This document shows, one piece after another, positions 9,393 through 17,981 of a DNA stretch of 64,000 bases. The stretch covers positions 1-64,000 of the forward strand of contig NZ_CP069302.1 in NCBI RefSeq assembly GCF_016839145.1, written 5' to 3'. The translations under genes were made by a program, and so were the position numbers. The notes below the pieces were generated by a model, which was given only the letters and a program-made list of their open reading frames with translations, was not told the origin of the DNA and did no database searches. Every line of letters begins with the position of its first letter. Position 1 is the first letter of the stretch. This DNA comes from Shinella sp. PSBB067. Lineage in GTDB: Bacteria > Pseudomonadota > Alphaproteobacteria > Rhizobiales > Rhizobiaceae.

Positions 9393-9833
9393 ATGCGCTC
9401 GACATTCAAGACCATCGCCGTTGCAGCTTTTTCTCTTTCGGTCGGTGCCGGAGGCGCCTTTGCCGCCGGCCATTCGCATCACGGCGACCACCACCATCCG
9501 ATGCAGGCCGTGACCGAGAATTCCGGCGACTTCGACTATTCCACCGTGGAACCCTCGGACGCTCCGGCCACCATGGTCCCGATGGTTCATCATGCCCGTC
9601 TCGACCGGGTGCTGGGTGAACTCGGCTCCGCGCAGCGCTCGATCCGCCGGGATGAAGCCATGCACAGGCTTTCCGCCAGCGCATACCGCAGGCTGGAAGG
9701 CGAGGCCGGCGGCATACGCAGCCGCGCCATGGCCGTCGCCGACACCCACAACGGCGCGATCCCCGAGGCGAGCTACCAGCGCCTGCAGAAGGATATCCGC
9801 AAGCTCGACCGGGACATTGTCCGGCTGAGCTGA
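9393..9833 (+). CDS. Small exported histidine-rich protein
   Basis: A 146-residue protein of no family I recognise. The ATG at 9393 is supported by AGGAG seven bases upstream. It has a clear signal peptide (residues 1-25, MRSTFKTIAVAAFSLSVGAG, ending AFAA), directly followed by the histidine cluster GHSHHGDHHHP that could bind metal. The remainder (about 60-146) is helical and charged, with RRLEGEAGGIRSRAM and a C-terminal YQRLQKDIRKLDRDIVRLS. It lies between atvA and the DegP-type protease gene, so a periplasmic envelope-stress or metal-buffering role is possible. That role is inference only. Confidence 0.75.
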   Translation: MRSTFKTIAVAAFSLSVGAGGAFAAGHSHHGDHHHPMQAVTENSGDFDYSTVEPSDAPATMVPMVHHARLDRVLGELGSAQRSIRRDEAMHRLSASAYRRLEGEAGGIRSRAMAVADTHNGAIPEASYQRLQKDIRKLDRDIVRLS

Positions 9834-9843
9834 TCCTCGCCTG

Positions 9844-9868
9844 CCGGCGGGCCTGCAAGGTCCGCCGG
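9844..9868 (+). terminator. Hairpin after the histidine-rich gene
   Basis: Eleven-base arms (9844-9854 and 9858-9868, one G-U pair) with a three-base loop, ten bases after the stop codon. No clear T-run follows. Confidence 0.55.
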
Positions 9869-10049
9869 ACGATCCGGCCGCCATCGCCTTTGGCCGCGGC
9901 CGGCGAGCGGGGCGGGTGTCGCGCCGACGCCCTGCCCCTCCTGCAACCTCCATCGTGAACACGAAACCGGCCGCCCCTGCCCGCGGTCAGGTTCCGCGCG
10001 CCCGTTGCCGGCACCACAGGCATTCGAGCGCTGAAAAAGGAAGACGACC

Positions 10050-11570
10050 ATGACCAGGATTCTTGAAAAGCATCGTGTCGCAGCGCTTCTCGGCGTTGCC
10101 CTGCTGGTGGTGCCGGTGGCAGCCTCCAGTCTTCTCGGCACACCGGCCGCCCAAGCCGCCGCGGCGGCGCCGGACACTCTTAATTCCACGCTCGCCCAGG
10201 GCTCCTTCGCGCCGATCGTCGCGGTCGACAAGCCCGCCGTCGTCACCATCACGACGACGTTGAAGGCTGAGAACGCATCTGCGGACGGCGTCTCCCCGTT
10301 CGGAGACGACACGCCCTTCGACCAGCAGTTCCGCGATTTCTTCGGCGAGCGCAAGGCGCCGATGCCGCAGCAGCGGCCCCAGGAGAAGGCCGAGGCGCTC
10401 GGCTCCGGTTTCGTTCTGACAAGCGACGGCTATATCGTCACGAACAACCACGTCATCGACAAGGCCAGCACGATCAAGGTGACGCTGGACGACGGCACGG
10501 AGCTGCCGGCCAAGCTCGTCGGCACGGATCCGAAGTCGGACCTTGCCGTCGTGAAGATCGACAGCGGCAAGCCGCTCGCCACGATCGGCTGGGGCGATTC
10601 GGACAGGCTGCGCGCCGGCGATCCGATCCTTGCCATCGGCAATCCCTTCGGCATCGGCACGACGGTGACGGCCGGCATCGTCTCGGCGCGCGGCCGCGAC
10701 CTGCACAGCGGTCCCTATGACGATTTCATCCAGATCGACGCGCCGATCAACCGGGGCAATTCCGGTGGCCCGCTCGTCGGCCTCGACGGAAAGGTCGTCG
10801 GCATCAACACCGCGATCTATTCGCCGAACGGCGGCAGCGTGGGCGTCGGCTTCGCCATCCCGTCCGATCAGGCCGAGGGCATCGTCGCCAAGCTGATGAA
10901 GAACGGCTCGATCGAGCACGGCTTCATCGGCGTGCAGATCCAGCCGGTGACATCCGATGTCGCCGACGCCATCGGGCTGGCCAAGCCGGCCGGCGCGCTG
11001 GTGGCCAGGGTCGATGACGGCACCCCCGCCGCCCTCGCCGGCGTCAGGCCCGGCGACGTCATCACGGCGCTCGGCGGCAAGGCGGTGACCTCGCCGCGGG
11101 ACCTCTCGCGCATGGTCGCCGACCTCGCGCCCGGCGCCCGGGAAGGCCTTACAGTCTGGCGCGGGGGCGCTGACAAGGACCTTTCGATCGTCGTCGGCAC
11201 CAATGACGCGGGCGACAACCCGGTGGTCGCCGATGCGGGCGGCGCACCCGGCGGAGACGCGGCCCAGCGCGTGCCGACAATCGGCGTGCAACTCGGCGAC
11301 CTCACGGCGGACCTGCGGGACTCGCTCGGCCTGCCGGGCGGGGAGCGCGGCGCCGTCGTCGAAGGCGTCAATCCGGACAAGCCCGCGGCCGATGCCGGCC
11401 TCCAGCCGGGCGACGTCATCCTCTCGGTGAACCAGAAGCCGGTCACCTCGGCCAGGGAGGCGAAAACGGCCGTTGCGGAAGCCGGCAAGGCGGGCCGCAA
11501 GGCCGTGCTGCTTCTGGTACAGCGCCAGGACGAGCAGACCTTCGTGACCGTGCCCTTCGCGGCCGGCTGA
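10050..11570 (+). CDS. DegP/HtrA (Do) family periplasmic serine protease
   Basis: A 506-residue exported protease and chaperone for envelope quality control. The signal peptide spans residues 1-37 and ends AAQA. The trypsin-like domain (about 105-270) has the triad histidine in TNNHVID, the aspartate in SDLAVVKID and the serine in RGNSGGPLVG. Two PDZ domains follow, with GFIGVQIQPV starting the first (about 290) and PTIGVQLGDL the second (about 410). An AAGGA lies upstream of the ATG and a strong terminator follows. Rhizobia carry several DegP paralogues, so a specific gene symbol is not assigned. Proximity to lpiA-atvA fits envelope-stress functions grouped together. Confidence 0.93.
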   Translation: MTRILEKHRVAALLGVALLVVPVAASSLLGTPAAQAAAAAPDTLNSTLAQGSFAPIVAVDKPAVVTITTTLKAENASADGVSPFGDDTPFDQQFRDFFGERKAPMPQQRPQEKAEALGSGFVLTSDGYIVTNNHVIDKASTIKVTLDDGTELPAKLVGTDPKSDLAVVKIDSGKPLATIGWGDSDRLRAGDPILAIGNPFGIGTTVTAGIVSARGRDLHSGPYDDFIQIDAPINRGNSGGPLVGLDGKVVGINTAIYSPNGGSVGVGFAIPSDQAEGIVAKLMKNGSIEHGFIGVQIQPVTSDVADAIGLAKPAGALVARVDDGTPAALAGVRPGDVITALGGKAVTSPRDLSRMVADLAPGAREGLTVWRGGADKDLSIVVGTNDAGDNPVVADAGGAPGGDAAQRVPTIGVQLGDLTADLRDSLGLPGGERGAVVEGVNPDKPAADAGLQPGDVILSVNQKPVTSAREAKTAVAEAGKAGRKAVLLLVQRQDEQTFVTVPFAAG

Positions 11571-11594
11571 TCCCGCCCGCCCCTCCTGCCTCCG

Positions 11595-11626
11595 CCGCCG
11601 TCCGGTTTTCGCCGGGCGGCGGTTTT
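11595..11626 (+). terminator. Intrinsic terminator of the degP-type gene
   Basis: Eleven-base GC-rich arms (11595-11605 and 11612-11622, one G-T wobble) with a six-base loop, followed by TTTT at 11623-11626. It lies 24 bases after the stop codon. Confidence 0.8.
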
Positions 11627-11662
11627 GCATGATGCCGGGGATAGTCGGCAGTCGTGCGCGGG

Positions 11663-11694
11663 TTGACTTGCGGGAGCATTTACGTTGATATCAA
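11663..11694 (+). promoter_or_regulatory. Promoter and palindrome upstream of VOC gene
   Basis: TTGACT (11663-11668) and TGATAT (11686-11691) are 17 bases apart. The -10 box overlaps the perfect palindrome TTGATATCAA (11685-11694). Such a layout suits repression by a dimeric regulator, for example an ArsR type, but no such regulator gene is adjacent. Confidence 0.4.
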
Positions 11695-11753
11695 TTCATT
11701 GACTTACCGCCCCGCGGACACGTGCGGATGGCAGGGACAAGGAGGAGACCACC

Positions 11754-12197
11754 ATGAAGATCGTGACCAGCCTGAGCTTCCAGGGGCAATGCCGGGAGGC
11801 GTTCGAATTCTATGCGCAGGTGCTCGGCGGCAAGATCACCGCGGCATTCCCCTATGGCGAGGGGCCGCCGGACATGCCGCTCAGCGACCCGAAATACAGG
11901 GACTGGCTGATGCATTGCTGGCTGGAGGTCGGCGACCAGGCGCTGATGGGCGCAGACATGGATTCGGCCTGGGCGCCCAACGTCGGAAAACCGAAAAACG
12001 GTTTCGACGTGACGCTGCACACGACGGACAAGGCCGAGGCGAAGCGCTGGTTCGATGCGCTGTCCGAAGGCGGCAAGGCCGTCATGCCGTTCGGCGAGAC
12101 CTTCTGGTCGCCCGGTTTCGGATCGCTGGTCGACAGGTTCGGCGTGCCGTGGTTGATCAACAGCATCCCGCCGGCCGACTGGCGCCCGCAGGGCTGA
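11754..12197 (+). CDS. VOC superfamily (PhnB/glyoxalase-like) protein
   Basis: A 147-residue protein with the beta-alpha-beta fold features of the PhnB-like VOC family: opening FQGQCREAFEFYAQVLGGKI, central GFDVTLHTTDKAEAKRWFDAL, and a C-terminal FGETFWSPGFGSLVDRFGVPWLIN. Most members are small cytoplasmic proteins of unknown substrate, often induced under control of ArsR-type repressors. AAGGAGGAG lies seven bases before the ATG. It converges with the VanZ-like gene. Confidence 0.88.
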   Translation: MKIVTSLSFQGQCREAFEFYAQVLGGKITAAFPYGEGPPDMPLSDPKYRDWLMHCWLEVGDQALMGADMDSAWAPNVGKPKNGFDVTLHTTDKAEAKRWFDALSEGGKAVMPFGETFWSPGFGSLVDRFGVPWLINSIPPADWRPQG

Positions 12198-12218
12198 GGC
12201 ATCGGCTGACGGCTCGCC

Positions 12219-12578
12219 TCAGCTCCGGTCTCCCGAGCCGTGTTGCGACATGCCCATATGCAGCAGGGTTCCGGCGATCAACCCGGCAAGGCCGCCCGCC
12301 GCCTTCACCGCGGCGTCCATCAATTGCGGGTGCCGCGTGGGGGAGAGGTACTGGAAGAATTCCGCCCCGCCGGCCACCAGAACCACCAGGGCAGCGACCG
12401 CCCAGCGGTGGCGCGGATAGGCGAAGACGAACAGGGCTGACAGAACGGCATAGGCGGCGGCCCGGTCGAAATTGGTCGATACGAGGTCGCGCGGCCTGTA
12501 GCCGATCGGCGAGACCGTGACGAAGACGATGGCGGCCAGCGCCAGCCATGCGCCGATACGGAAAAGGCGGATTGTCAT
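12219..12578 (-). CDS. VanZ-like small membrane protein
   Basis: A 119-residue protein with about four hydrophobic segments. Its sequence (LVSTNFDRAAAYAVLSALF, then AGGAEFFQYLSPTRHPQLMDA) matches the VanZ-like family pattern of an FxxE/EFxQ and D-A-A-x-(K/N) core near the end. Function is unknown; relatives occur beside polysaccharide and phosphotransferase genes. The ATG at 12578 starts the first membrane segment; the longer upstream extension has no family similarity. It lies downstream of manC on the same strand, separated by a terminator. Confidence 0.75.
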   Translation of the reverse strand: MTIRLFRIGAWLALAAIVFVTVSPIGYRPRDLVSTNFDRAAAYAVLSALFVFAYPRHRWAVAALVVLVAGGAEFFQYLSPTRHPQLMDAAVKAAGGLAGLIAGTLLHMGMSQHGSGDRS

Positions 12579-12649
12579 CGTCGTCTGCCCAGTTCTAGTC
12601 CAGCAAGTGCGCAGCGGTTCTGCATCTGCAATTGCGTCAAAATGAAGAA

Positions 12650-12670
12650 GCGGGCGCGTCCGGCGCCCGC
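12650..12670 (-). terminator. Terminator-like hairpin downstream of manC
   Basis: Perfect eight-base arms (12650-12657 and 12663-12670) with a five-base loop, eight bases beyond the manC stop. On the minus strand it is followed by TTCTTCATTTTG. Confidence 0.65.
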
Positions 12671-12678
12671 GTCGCAAG

Positions 12679-14106
12679 TCACCCCCGTCCGAACTCGTCC
12701 TCGATGCGGATGATGTCGTCCTCGCCGAGATAGGACCCGGTCTGGACCTCGATGAGTTCGAGCAGGATCTTGCCGGGATTGGCAAGGCGGTGCAGCTCGC
12801 CCTGGGGGATGTAGACGGATTCGTTCTCGCGCAGCGGGATCGTCCTGTCGCCGATCGTCACCTCCGCCGTGCCGCGCACCACGATCCAGTGCTCCGAGCG
12901 GTGGTGGTGCTTCTGCAGCGACAGCCGCTTGCCCGGCGTCACGAAGAGGCGCTTGACCTGGAAGCGCTCGCCGTTCAGCACCGACGTATAGCCGCCCCAC
13001 GGACGGTAGGCCGTCGGATGCGCCTGCGTCAGCTTCGCCGTCTTCGGCAGCGCGGCGAGATGCCTGACGAGGCTGCCGACATTCTGGCTGTCCTCCAGCC
13101 GCCCGACATAGACCGCATCCTCGCTGGCGACGACCGCAATGTTGTCGAGGCCCTGCACGGCGACATGGATGTCGCGCGAGATGACCAGCGAGTTGCGCGT
13201 GTCGAGCACCGTCGTGCTGCCGTCGGCGACGTTGCCGTCCGCGTCCTGCCGGCCGGTCTTCCAGACCGAATCCCAGCTTCCAAGGTCCGACCAGCCGATC
13301 GGCGAGGGCACGACGGCGGCGATCGGCGTCTTCTCGAAGATCGCATAGTCGACGGAGATGTCGGGCGCGCGGGCGAAGGCGGCCTCGTCGAGCCGCTCGA
13401 AGTCGAGGTCGTGCTGCGCCTTGGCGACCGCCTCACCAGCAGCATTCAGCACGTCGGGCGCATATTGCTGCAACTCGCGCAGGAAGAGGCCGACCGGCAG
13501 CATGAACATGCCGGAGTTCCAGAGATAGCCGCCGGTCTCCAGCATGGCGGCGGCGGTCTCGCGGTCGGGCTTCTCGACGAAGCGGCGCACCGCATGGGCG
13601 CCGTTGCCGAGGTCCTCGCCGGTCTCGATATAGCCGTAGCCGGTGGCCGGCTCCGTCGGGGTGATGCCGAAGGTGACGAGGCGGCCGGCGCGGGCGGCGC
13701 TCGCGGCTTTGGCGATGCAGTCGAGATAGGTGTCGTCGGCGTCGATCTCGTGGTCGGAGGCGAGCACCTGCATGATCGCCTCGTTGCCGTGGAGGCGGGC
13801 GACGAGGGCCGCGGCGGCGGCAAGGGCCGGGGCGGTGTTGCGCGCGACGGGCTCGAGCAGGATGGCGGTGAGGTCGACGCCGGCGGCGCGGGCCTGCTCG
13901 GCGACGAGGAAGCGGAAGTCGTTGTTGGTGACGACGACGGGCGGGGCGTAGAGCGCCTTGTCGGCAACGCGCGCCAGCGACTTCTGGAAGAGCGTCGTCT
14001 CGCCGAGGAACTCCAGGAACTGCTTGGGCGCCGAGGCGCGAGACAGCGGCCAAAGCCGCGTCCCTTTGCCGCCGGCCATGATCACGGGTACGATCTTCAT
14101 GCTCAT
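12679..14106 (-). CDS. manC: Mannose-1-phosphate guanylyltransferase / mannose-6-phosphate isomerase
   Basis: A 475-residue bifunctional enzyme supplying GDP-mannose for polysaccharide synthesis. The N-terminal nucleotidyltransferase starts with VIMAGGKGTRLWPLSR (about residue 9) and contains RFVEKPDRETA (about 170). The C-terminal type II isomerase cupin (about 350-470) has RPWGGYTSVL, GKRLSLQKHHHRSEHW and NESVYIPQGELHRLANPG. Three in-frame ATGs lie within 16 bases; 14106 is chosen because an AGGA lies upstream at suitable spacing. It is probably the sugar-nucleotide supplier of the adjacent EPS locus. Confidence 0.95.
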   Translation of the reverse strand: MSMKIVPVIMAGGKGTRLWPLSRASAPKQFLEFLGETTLFQKSLARVADKALYAPPVVVTNNDFRFLVAEQARAAGVDLTAILLEPVARNTAPALAAAAALVARLHGNEAIMQVLASDHEIDADDTYLDCIAKAASAARAGRLVTFGITPTEPATGYGYIETGEDLGNGAHAVRRFVEKPDRETAAAMLETGGYLWNSGMFMLPVGLFLRELQQYAPDVLNAAGEAVAKAQHDLDFERLDEAAFARAPDISVDYAIFEKTPIAAVVPSPIGWSDLGSWDSVWKTGRQDADGNVADGSTTVLDTRNSLVISRDIHVAVQGLDNIAVVASEDAVYVGRLEDSQNVGSLVRHLAALPKTAKLTQAHPTAYRPWGGYTSVLNGERFQVKRLFVTPGKRLSLQKHHHRSEHWIVVRGTAEVTIGDRTIPLRENESVYIPQGELHRLANPGKILLELIEVQTGSYLGEDDIIRIEDEFGRG

Positions 14107-14275
14107 CCATTCCATCCTGATGCTGGAGCGGGCAATGCCGGCCGGGAGGAGCAGTCTCTGCCCGATCCTGCGTTCTACCGCGTTACGTAGCGCCAGGCGA
14201 GCACCTGGGTGCGAATGCCGCGGCCGCCTTCATGGTGCCCGGCATTCCGCCACAATCTCGAACCGCCTCGCTCCG

Positions 14276-14809
14276 TCAGAAGCTCGGCTGCTTCTGCCGC
14301 AAGGCATTGCGCATTCGATAGAGCGCCGCGACGGGTGAAGGGAACGGGCGGCGGATGAAGGCGGCCTTCTTCACATAGTCGTCGATGCGCCAGGTCGCCC
14401 AGGTGCGGGCGGCGAAATAGCCCATGTCCCCGGCCCGCAACGTATAGGACGTCCCGTCCTCGTCGGTGATATGAACCTCGCCTTCGAGGATGACGACCGT
14501 CTCGTCCCAATGGAAATACCAGCGGAAGGTGCCGGCGGTGCAATCCCACAGGGCGGAGAACGCGGAATCGTCCGCGCTGCGCACATGGTCGGCCGCGCGC
14601 GCCCTCGGCGCGCCTTCGAGAATCCAGTCCGGCTCGATCGGGGCATCCCGCATCGCAAGGTCCGGCGCACGCTTGCACACCGTTCTCACACGCTGCCGCG
14701 CGAAGGGACTGTCCGACGTGCGGCGTACGGCAAGCGCGACGGCACCTGCCACGAGTAGCTTCAAAACCAAGATTTTCGCTCCATTCCACTCAAACCCTGG
14801 CGGCAACAT
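14276..14809 (-). CDS. Membrane-anchored cupin-domain protein
   Basis: About 177 residues from the ATG at 14809. A single hydrophobic segment (ILVLKLLVAGAVALAV, about residues 10-26) is followed by a cupin of the EutQ/DUF861 type (about 95-165; RWYFHWDETVVILEGEVHI, then LRAGDMGYF). No Shine-Dalgarno precedes the ATG; a TTG start at the hydrophobic segment, with GGAG upstream, is possible. Function is unknown; it sits between manC and the polymerase and may belong to the EPS locus. Confidence 0.7.
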   Translation of the reverse strand: MLPPGFEWNGAKILVLKLLVAGAVALAVRRTSDSPFARQRVRTVCKRAPDLAMRDAPIEPDWILEGAPRARAADHVRSADDSAFSALWDCTAGTFRWYFHWDETVVILEGEVHITDEDGTSYTLRAGDMGYFAARTWATWRIDDYVKKAAFIRRPFPSPVAALYRMRNALRQKQPSF

Positions 14810-15063
14810 AGGCGGCAAGGATGAGAAGCCGGTTGAAAAATCCGTTAGACATTTAACGGCTGCATGAAGTTTGCACGCTGAGGATGCGGTTCCAGCGGAT
14901 TGTGTCTCACTTCGGGATGGATCGCCGCCCTGCATGACGGGACGTGAAACCAACGGCAGCAGGAGGGACGCGGGCGGGATTTAAGCAAAGATTCACGGCG
15001 CTGTGCTTTGGTCGTTTCCTGATGGACCCGTGCTGCGTGCGGGCGGCCTTCAAAGGACGCGAA
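14810..15063. promoter_or_regulatory. Divergent promoter region before the Wzy-like gene
   Basis: Contains the inverted repeat CCGTTA-N6-TAACGG at 14842-14859, a candidate operator. The core CGTTAGAC recurs in the leader region of the GT4 operon near 24458. Nothing else recognisable. Confidence 0.35.
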
Positions 15064-16491
15064 ATGGACTTCATACCCGTCATTCTGTTCTGGGTACTGC
15101 TGCTCGTCGGAATGGCAAGCCGGGGGCCGTTCATCTTCTATCTGCTGTTCGGCTCGATGTCCTTTGGCTCCTTCGCGGTCATCCCGCCGGAGATCACGCA
15201 GGGCCTGAGCTTCACCCCTCCCCCGATCGTCGCCCTCGCCATCGTCTTCATCTATGCCGGTGGGGCGAACGGCCTGTCGCGGATGCTGGACATCGCTCTG
15301 AGGCCGTCCCAGTGCCTGCTGCTGTTCCTGTTCTGGCTCGTCGCCGTCTGGGTCACGCTGTTCATGCCGCGGATCTTCGCGGGCCATGTGACGATCATCC
15401 CGATGCGGCTGGAGGAATGGACCAGCGGCATTCCGCTCTATCCCACGCAGCAGAACATCTCGCAGCTCATGTACCTGACGATCTCGATCGTGACGGTGCT
15501 CGCCTGTGCGCTGGCCTTCCGTTCGGCGCCTGCGCGCCAGCACCTCCTCTCCGCCCTGTGCGTCGGCGGGTGCCTCGTCGTGCTGACGGGCATTGTCGAC
15601 CTGGCGGGCCTCGGCCCCTATCTCGACATGTTCCGCACCGCCCAATATTCCTATCTGACGGATGTCGACATTGCCGACGTCAAGCGCGTCGTGGGCCTGA
15701 TGCCGGAAGCCTCGACCTACGGGTCGCTGGCGGTGTCGTTCCTCTCGGCGATCTATTTCTTCCGCCGTGCGATCGCCGCGCCCTGGCTGCGGCTCTACGG
15801 CGCGCCCTTCCTCATCGTGCTGCTGACGTTCTTCTCGCTGCTTTCGACCTCGTCCGCGGCCTATGCGGGCATCGCCGTCTTCGGCTGCGTGGCCGCTGCC
15901 GAATGGTTCTGGCGCCTTTTGACGGCGGGCAAGGGAAGCGTGGCGCGGGAGGGGCTGGTGGTGGAGTTCTGGGCAGTCCTTCTGGGCTTCGGCGCCGTCT
16001 ATCTGCTGGCGCTCGTCTATCCCAAGGCCTTCGATCCGTTCCTGAAGCTGATCGACACGATCATCTTCCAGAAGACCGCCTCGGACTCCTACGAGGAGCG
16101 CAGCATGTGGACGGCGGTTTCCCTGCAGGCGCTGTGGGATACCTGGGGGCTCGGCGTCGGCATGGGTGCGACCCGCGCCTCGAACGGGATCGTCGCCGTG
16201 TTCAGCAACAGCGGCGTCGTCGGCGGGCTGCTCTATTACGGCTTCATGCTCCAGACCTTCCTGCGCCGCGCGCGGCCGGGCGATGCGACCGGTGCGGCCA
16301 TCCTCAACGCCGTGCGCTTCTACATGCCGCCCGTGCTCATCATGGCGACGCTGGTCGGCACGTCAGCCGATTTCGGCATCATGAACGCCTGCATCTATGC
16401 CCTCGCGGCGGCGACCGCTTGGCCGGTTCCCGCGCGGGCCCTGCCCGCCCATTCCCTGTCCTTCGCCTATCCGGAAAGGCCTCGCCCATGA
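15064..16491 (+). CDS. Wzy-like EPS/O-antigen polymerase family membrane protein
   Basis: A 475-residue integral membrane protein with about ten to twelve hydrophobic segments, starting MDFIPVILFWVLLLVGMASR. The large loop and following residues (GLMPEASTYGSLAVSF; SYEERSMWTAVSLQALWDT; LGVGMGATRASNGIVA) match the Wzy/ExoQ-like ligase-polymerase pattern. It would join repeat units in the periplasm. AAGGACG lies before the ATG; an upstream in-frame extension to 14944 was not used because it is not hydrophobic. The last four bases overlap the flippase gene (ATGA). Low primary conservation makes the polymerase call an inference from topology and context. Confidence 0.75.
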   Translation: MDFIPVILFWVLLLVGMASRGPFIFYLLFGSMSFGSFAVIPPEITQGLSFTPPPIVALAIVFIYAGGANGLSRMLDIALRPSQCLLLFLFWLVAVWVTLFMPRIFAGHVTIIPMRLEEWTSGIPLYPTQQNISQLMYLTISIVTVLACALAFRSAPARQHLLSALCVGGCLVVLTGIVDLAGLGPYLDMFRTAQYSYLTDVDIADVKRVVGLMPEASTYGSLAVSFLSAIYFFRRAIAAPWLRLYGAPFLIVLLTFFSLLSTSSAAYAGIAVFGCVAAAEWFWRLLTAGKGSVAREGLVVEFWAVLLGFGAVYLLALVYPKAFDPFLKLIDTIIFQKTASDSYEERSMWTAVSLQALWDTWGLGVGMGATRASNGIVAVFSNSGVVGGLLYYGFMLQTFLRRARPGDATGAAILNAVRFYMPPVLIMATLVGTSADFGIMNACIYALAAATAWPVPARALPAHSLSFAYPERPRP

Positions 16492-17963
16492 CTGCCGCCG
16501 ATGGCGCTTCCCTCTCCGCGCGGACGATCCGGGCCGGAATCTGGACCGTCGGAGCGCGGCTGTCCTCCCGCCTGATCGATTTCGCGGTCCTGCTCGTCCT
16601 CGCCCGCCTGCTGGGGCCGGCCGACTTCGGCCTGGTGGCGACGGCGATGACCGTCATCTACATCGTCGAAGCCATCCTGGAACTGCCGCTGACATTCGTC
16701 CTCGTCCGCCTGCCGCAGGTGACGGACCGCATGTATGACACGGCCTTCACGCTGGGCCTGATCCGCGGCCTTCTCGTCGCCGGCCTGATGGCCGCGCTGT
16801 CGTGGCCGCTCGCCTCCCTTTACGGCGACCCGCGCCTGATGCCGCTCATCTGCACCCTGGCGCTCGCGCCCGCGGCCCGCGGCCTGATCAGCCCTCGCAT
16901 GGTGATCTTCGAGAAGGCGCTGGATTTCCGCCGCAAGGGCGCGCTCGAACTTCTCGGCAAGGCCGCCGCGGGCGCCATCGCCATTTTCATCGCCGTGAGC
17001 ACGGGAAATTATTGGGCCGTGGCGGCCGGCACGATCTCCGCGCCGGTCGTGATGATGATCGTCTCCTACGTGATGGCGCCCATGCGCCCGCGCCTCTCGC
17101 TGGCCGATTGGCCGATCTTCTCCAACATGACGGGCTGGAACTTCCTGTCGCAGATCGTCTCGGCGCTCAACTGGCAGGTCGACCGCCTCATCCTGCCCAT
17201 CTATATCGACGTCACCTCCTTCGGGCGCTTCACGACGGCCAACGACATCGCGGGGCTGCCCTTCCAGGCGATCGTCCAGCCGACGGCGGTCCCGCTGTTT
17301 TCGGCGCTGGTCAATGCGCGCGAGAAGGGCAGCCTGGTCGGCGCCTATCTCAAGGCCTGCTCCGGCATCGTCATGCTGATGGCGCCGGTGATGTGCTTCA
17401 TCGCGCTGATGGCCGGCCCGGTGATCCATATCCTGCTCGGGCCTGCCTGGGCGAGTGGCGCCCCCATCCTCGCGGGTGTCGCCCTGACGAGCCTCTTCGT
17501 CCTGCCGACCGTTCCCATGTCCGCGCTGGTGCTGGTGCTGGACCGGCCCCGCCTCGTGGCTTTCCGCTCGCTGGTCGAACTGGCGGCGCGCGTGCCGCTC
17601 ACCGTGGTCGGCATCATCTTCTACGGGATTTCCGGCGCCATCGCCGCGAAGGCGGGCGCGGGCGTGGCGCTGCTGCTGATGACGCTCTACTCGGTGCGAT
17701 CCGTCGCCGGCATCCCGATCCGCGACCAGCTCCGCAGCAGCCTTTATCCCATGGTCGCGCTCGTTCCCGCCGTCGCGTTCCTTTATGGCGTGCCCGATCT
17801 CACGCAGTCCGGCCCCTACCTCTACCCGGCCATCGCGGTCGTCGGCCTCGTCTACGGCATGCTCTATGTCGCGGGATTGTACGGGCTTTGGTGGGTGACG
17901 GGGCGGCCCGACGGGCTCGAATCCTATCTCGCCGGCAAGGCAACGGCCTATTTCCGGCGGTAA
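16488..17963 (+). CDS. Wzx-like lipopolysaccharide/EPS repeat-unit flippase
   Basis: A 491-residue polysaccharide transporter of the MOP superfamily. It starts with an amphipathic segment and WTVGARLSSRLIDFAVLLVLAR, followed by LLGPADFGLVATA, the typical flippase opening. About twelve to fourteen membrane segments follow, including SNMTGWNFLSQIVSALNWQVDR and the conserved GRFTTANDIAGLPFQAIVQP. It moves lipid-linked repeat units across the inner membrane for the polymerase encoded just upstream. Translation is coupled through the ATGA overlap. Confidence 0.92.
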   Translation: MTAADGASLSARTIRAGIWTVGARLSSRLIDFAVLLVLARLLGPADFGLVATAMTVIYIVEAILELPLTFVLVRLPQVTDRMYDTAFTLGLIRGLLVAGLMAALSWPLASLYGDPRLMPLICTLALAPAARGLISPRMVIFEKALDFRRKGALELLGKAAAGAIAIFIAVSTGNYWAVAAGTISAPVVMMIVSYVMAPMRPRLSLADWPIFSNMTGWNFLSQIVSALNWQVDRLILPIYIDVTSFGRFTTANDIAGLPFQAIVQPTAVPLFSALVNAREKGSLVGAYLKACSGIVMLMAPVMCFIALMAGPVIHILLGPAWASGAPILAGVALTSLFVLPTVPMSALVLVLDRPRLVAFRSLVELAARVPLTVVGIIFYGISGAIAAKAGAGVALLLMTLYSVRSVAGIPIRDQLRSSLYPMVALVPAVAFLYGVPDLTQSGPYLYPAIAVVGLVYGMLYVAGLYGLWWVTGRPDGLESYLAGKATAYFRR

Positions 17964-17981
17964 CGGGAGGCCTTTCGGCCC

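Noticed and set aside
14107..14275. Overlapping minus-strand frames before manC
   Set aside because: Antisense or extension frames with no motif; only the cupin gene and manC are supported.
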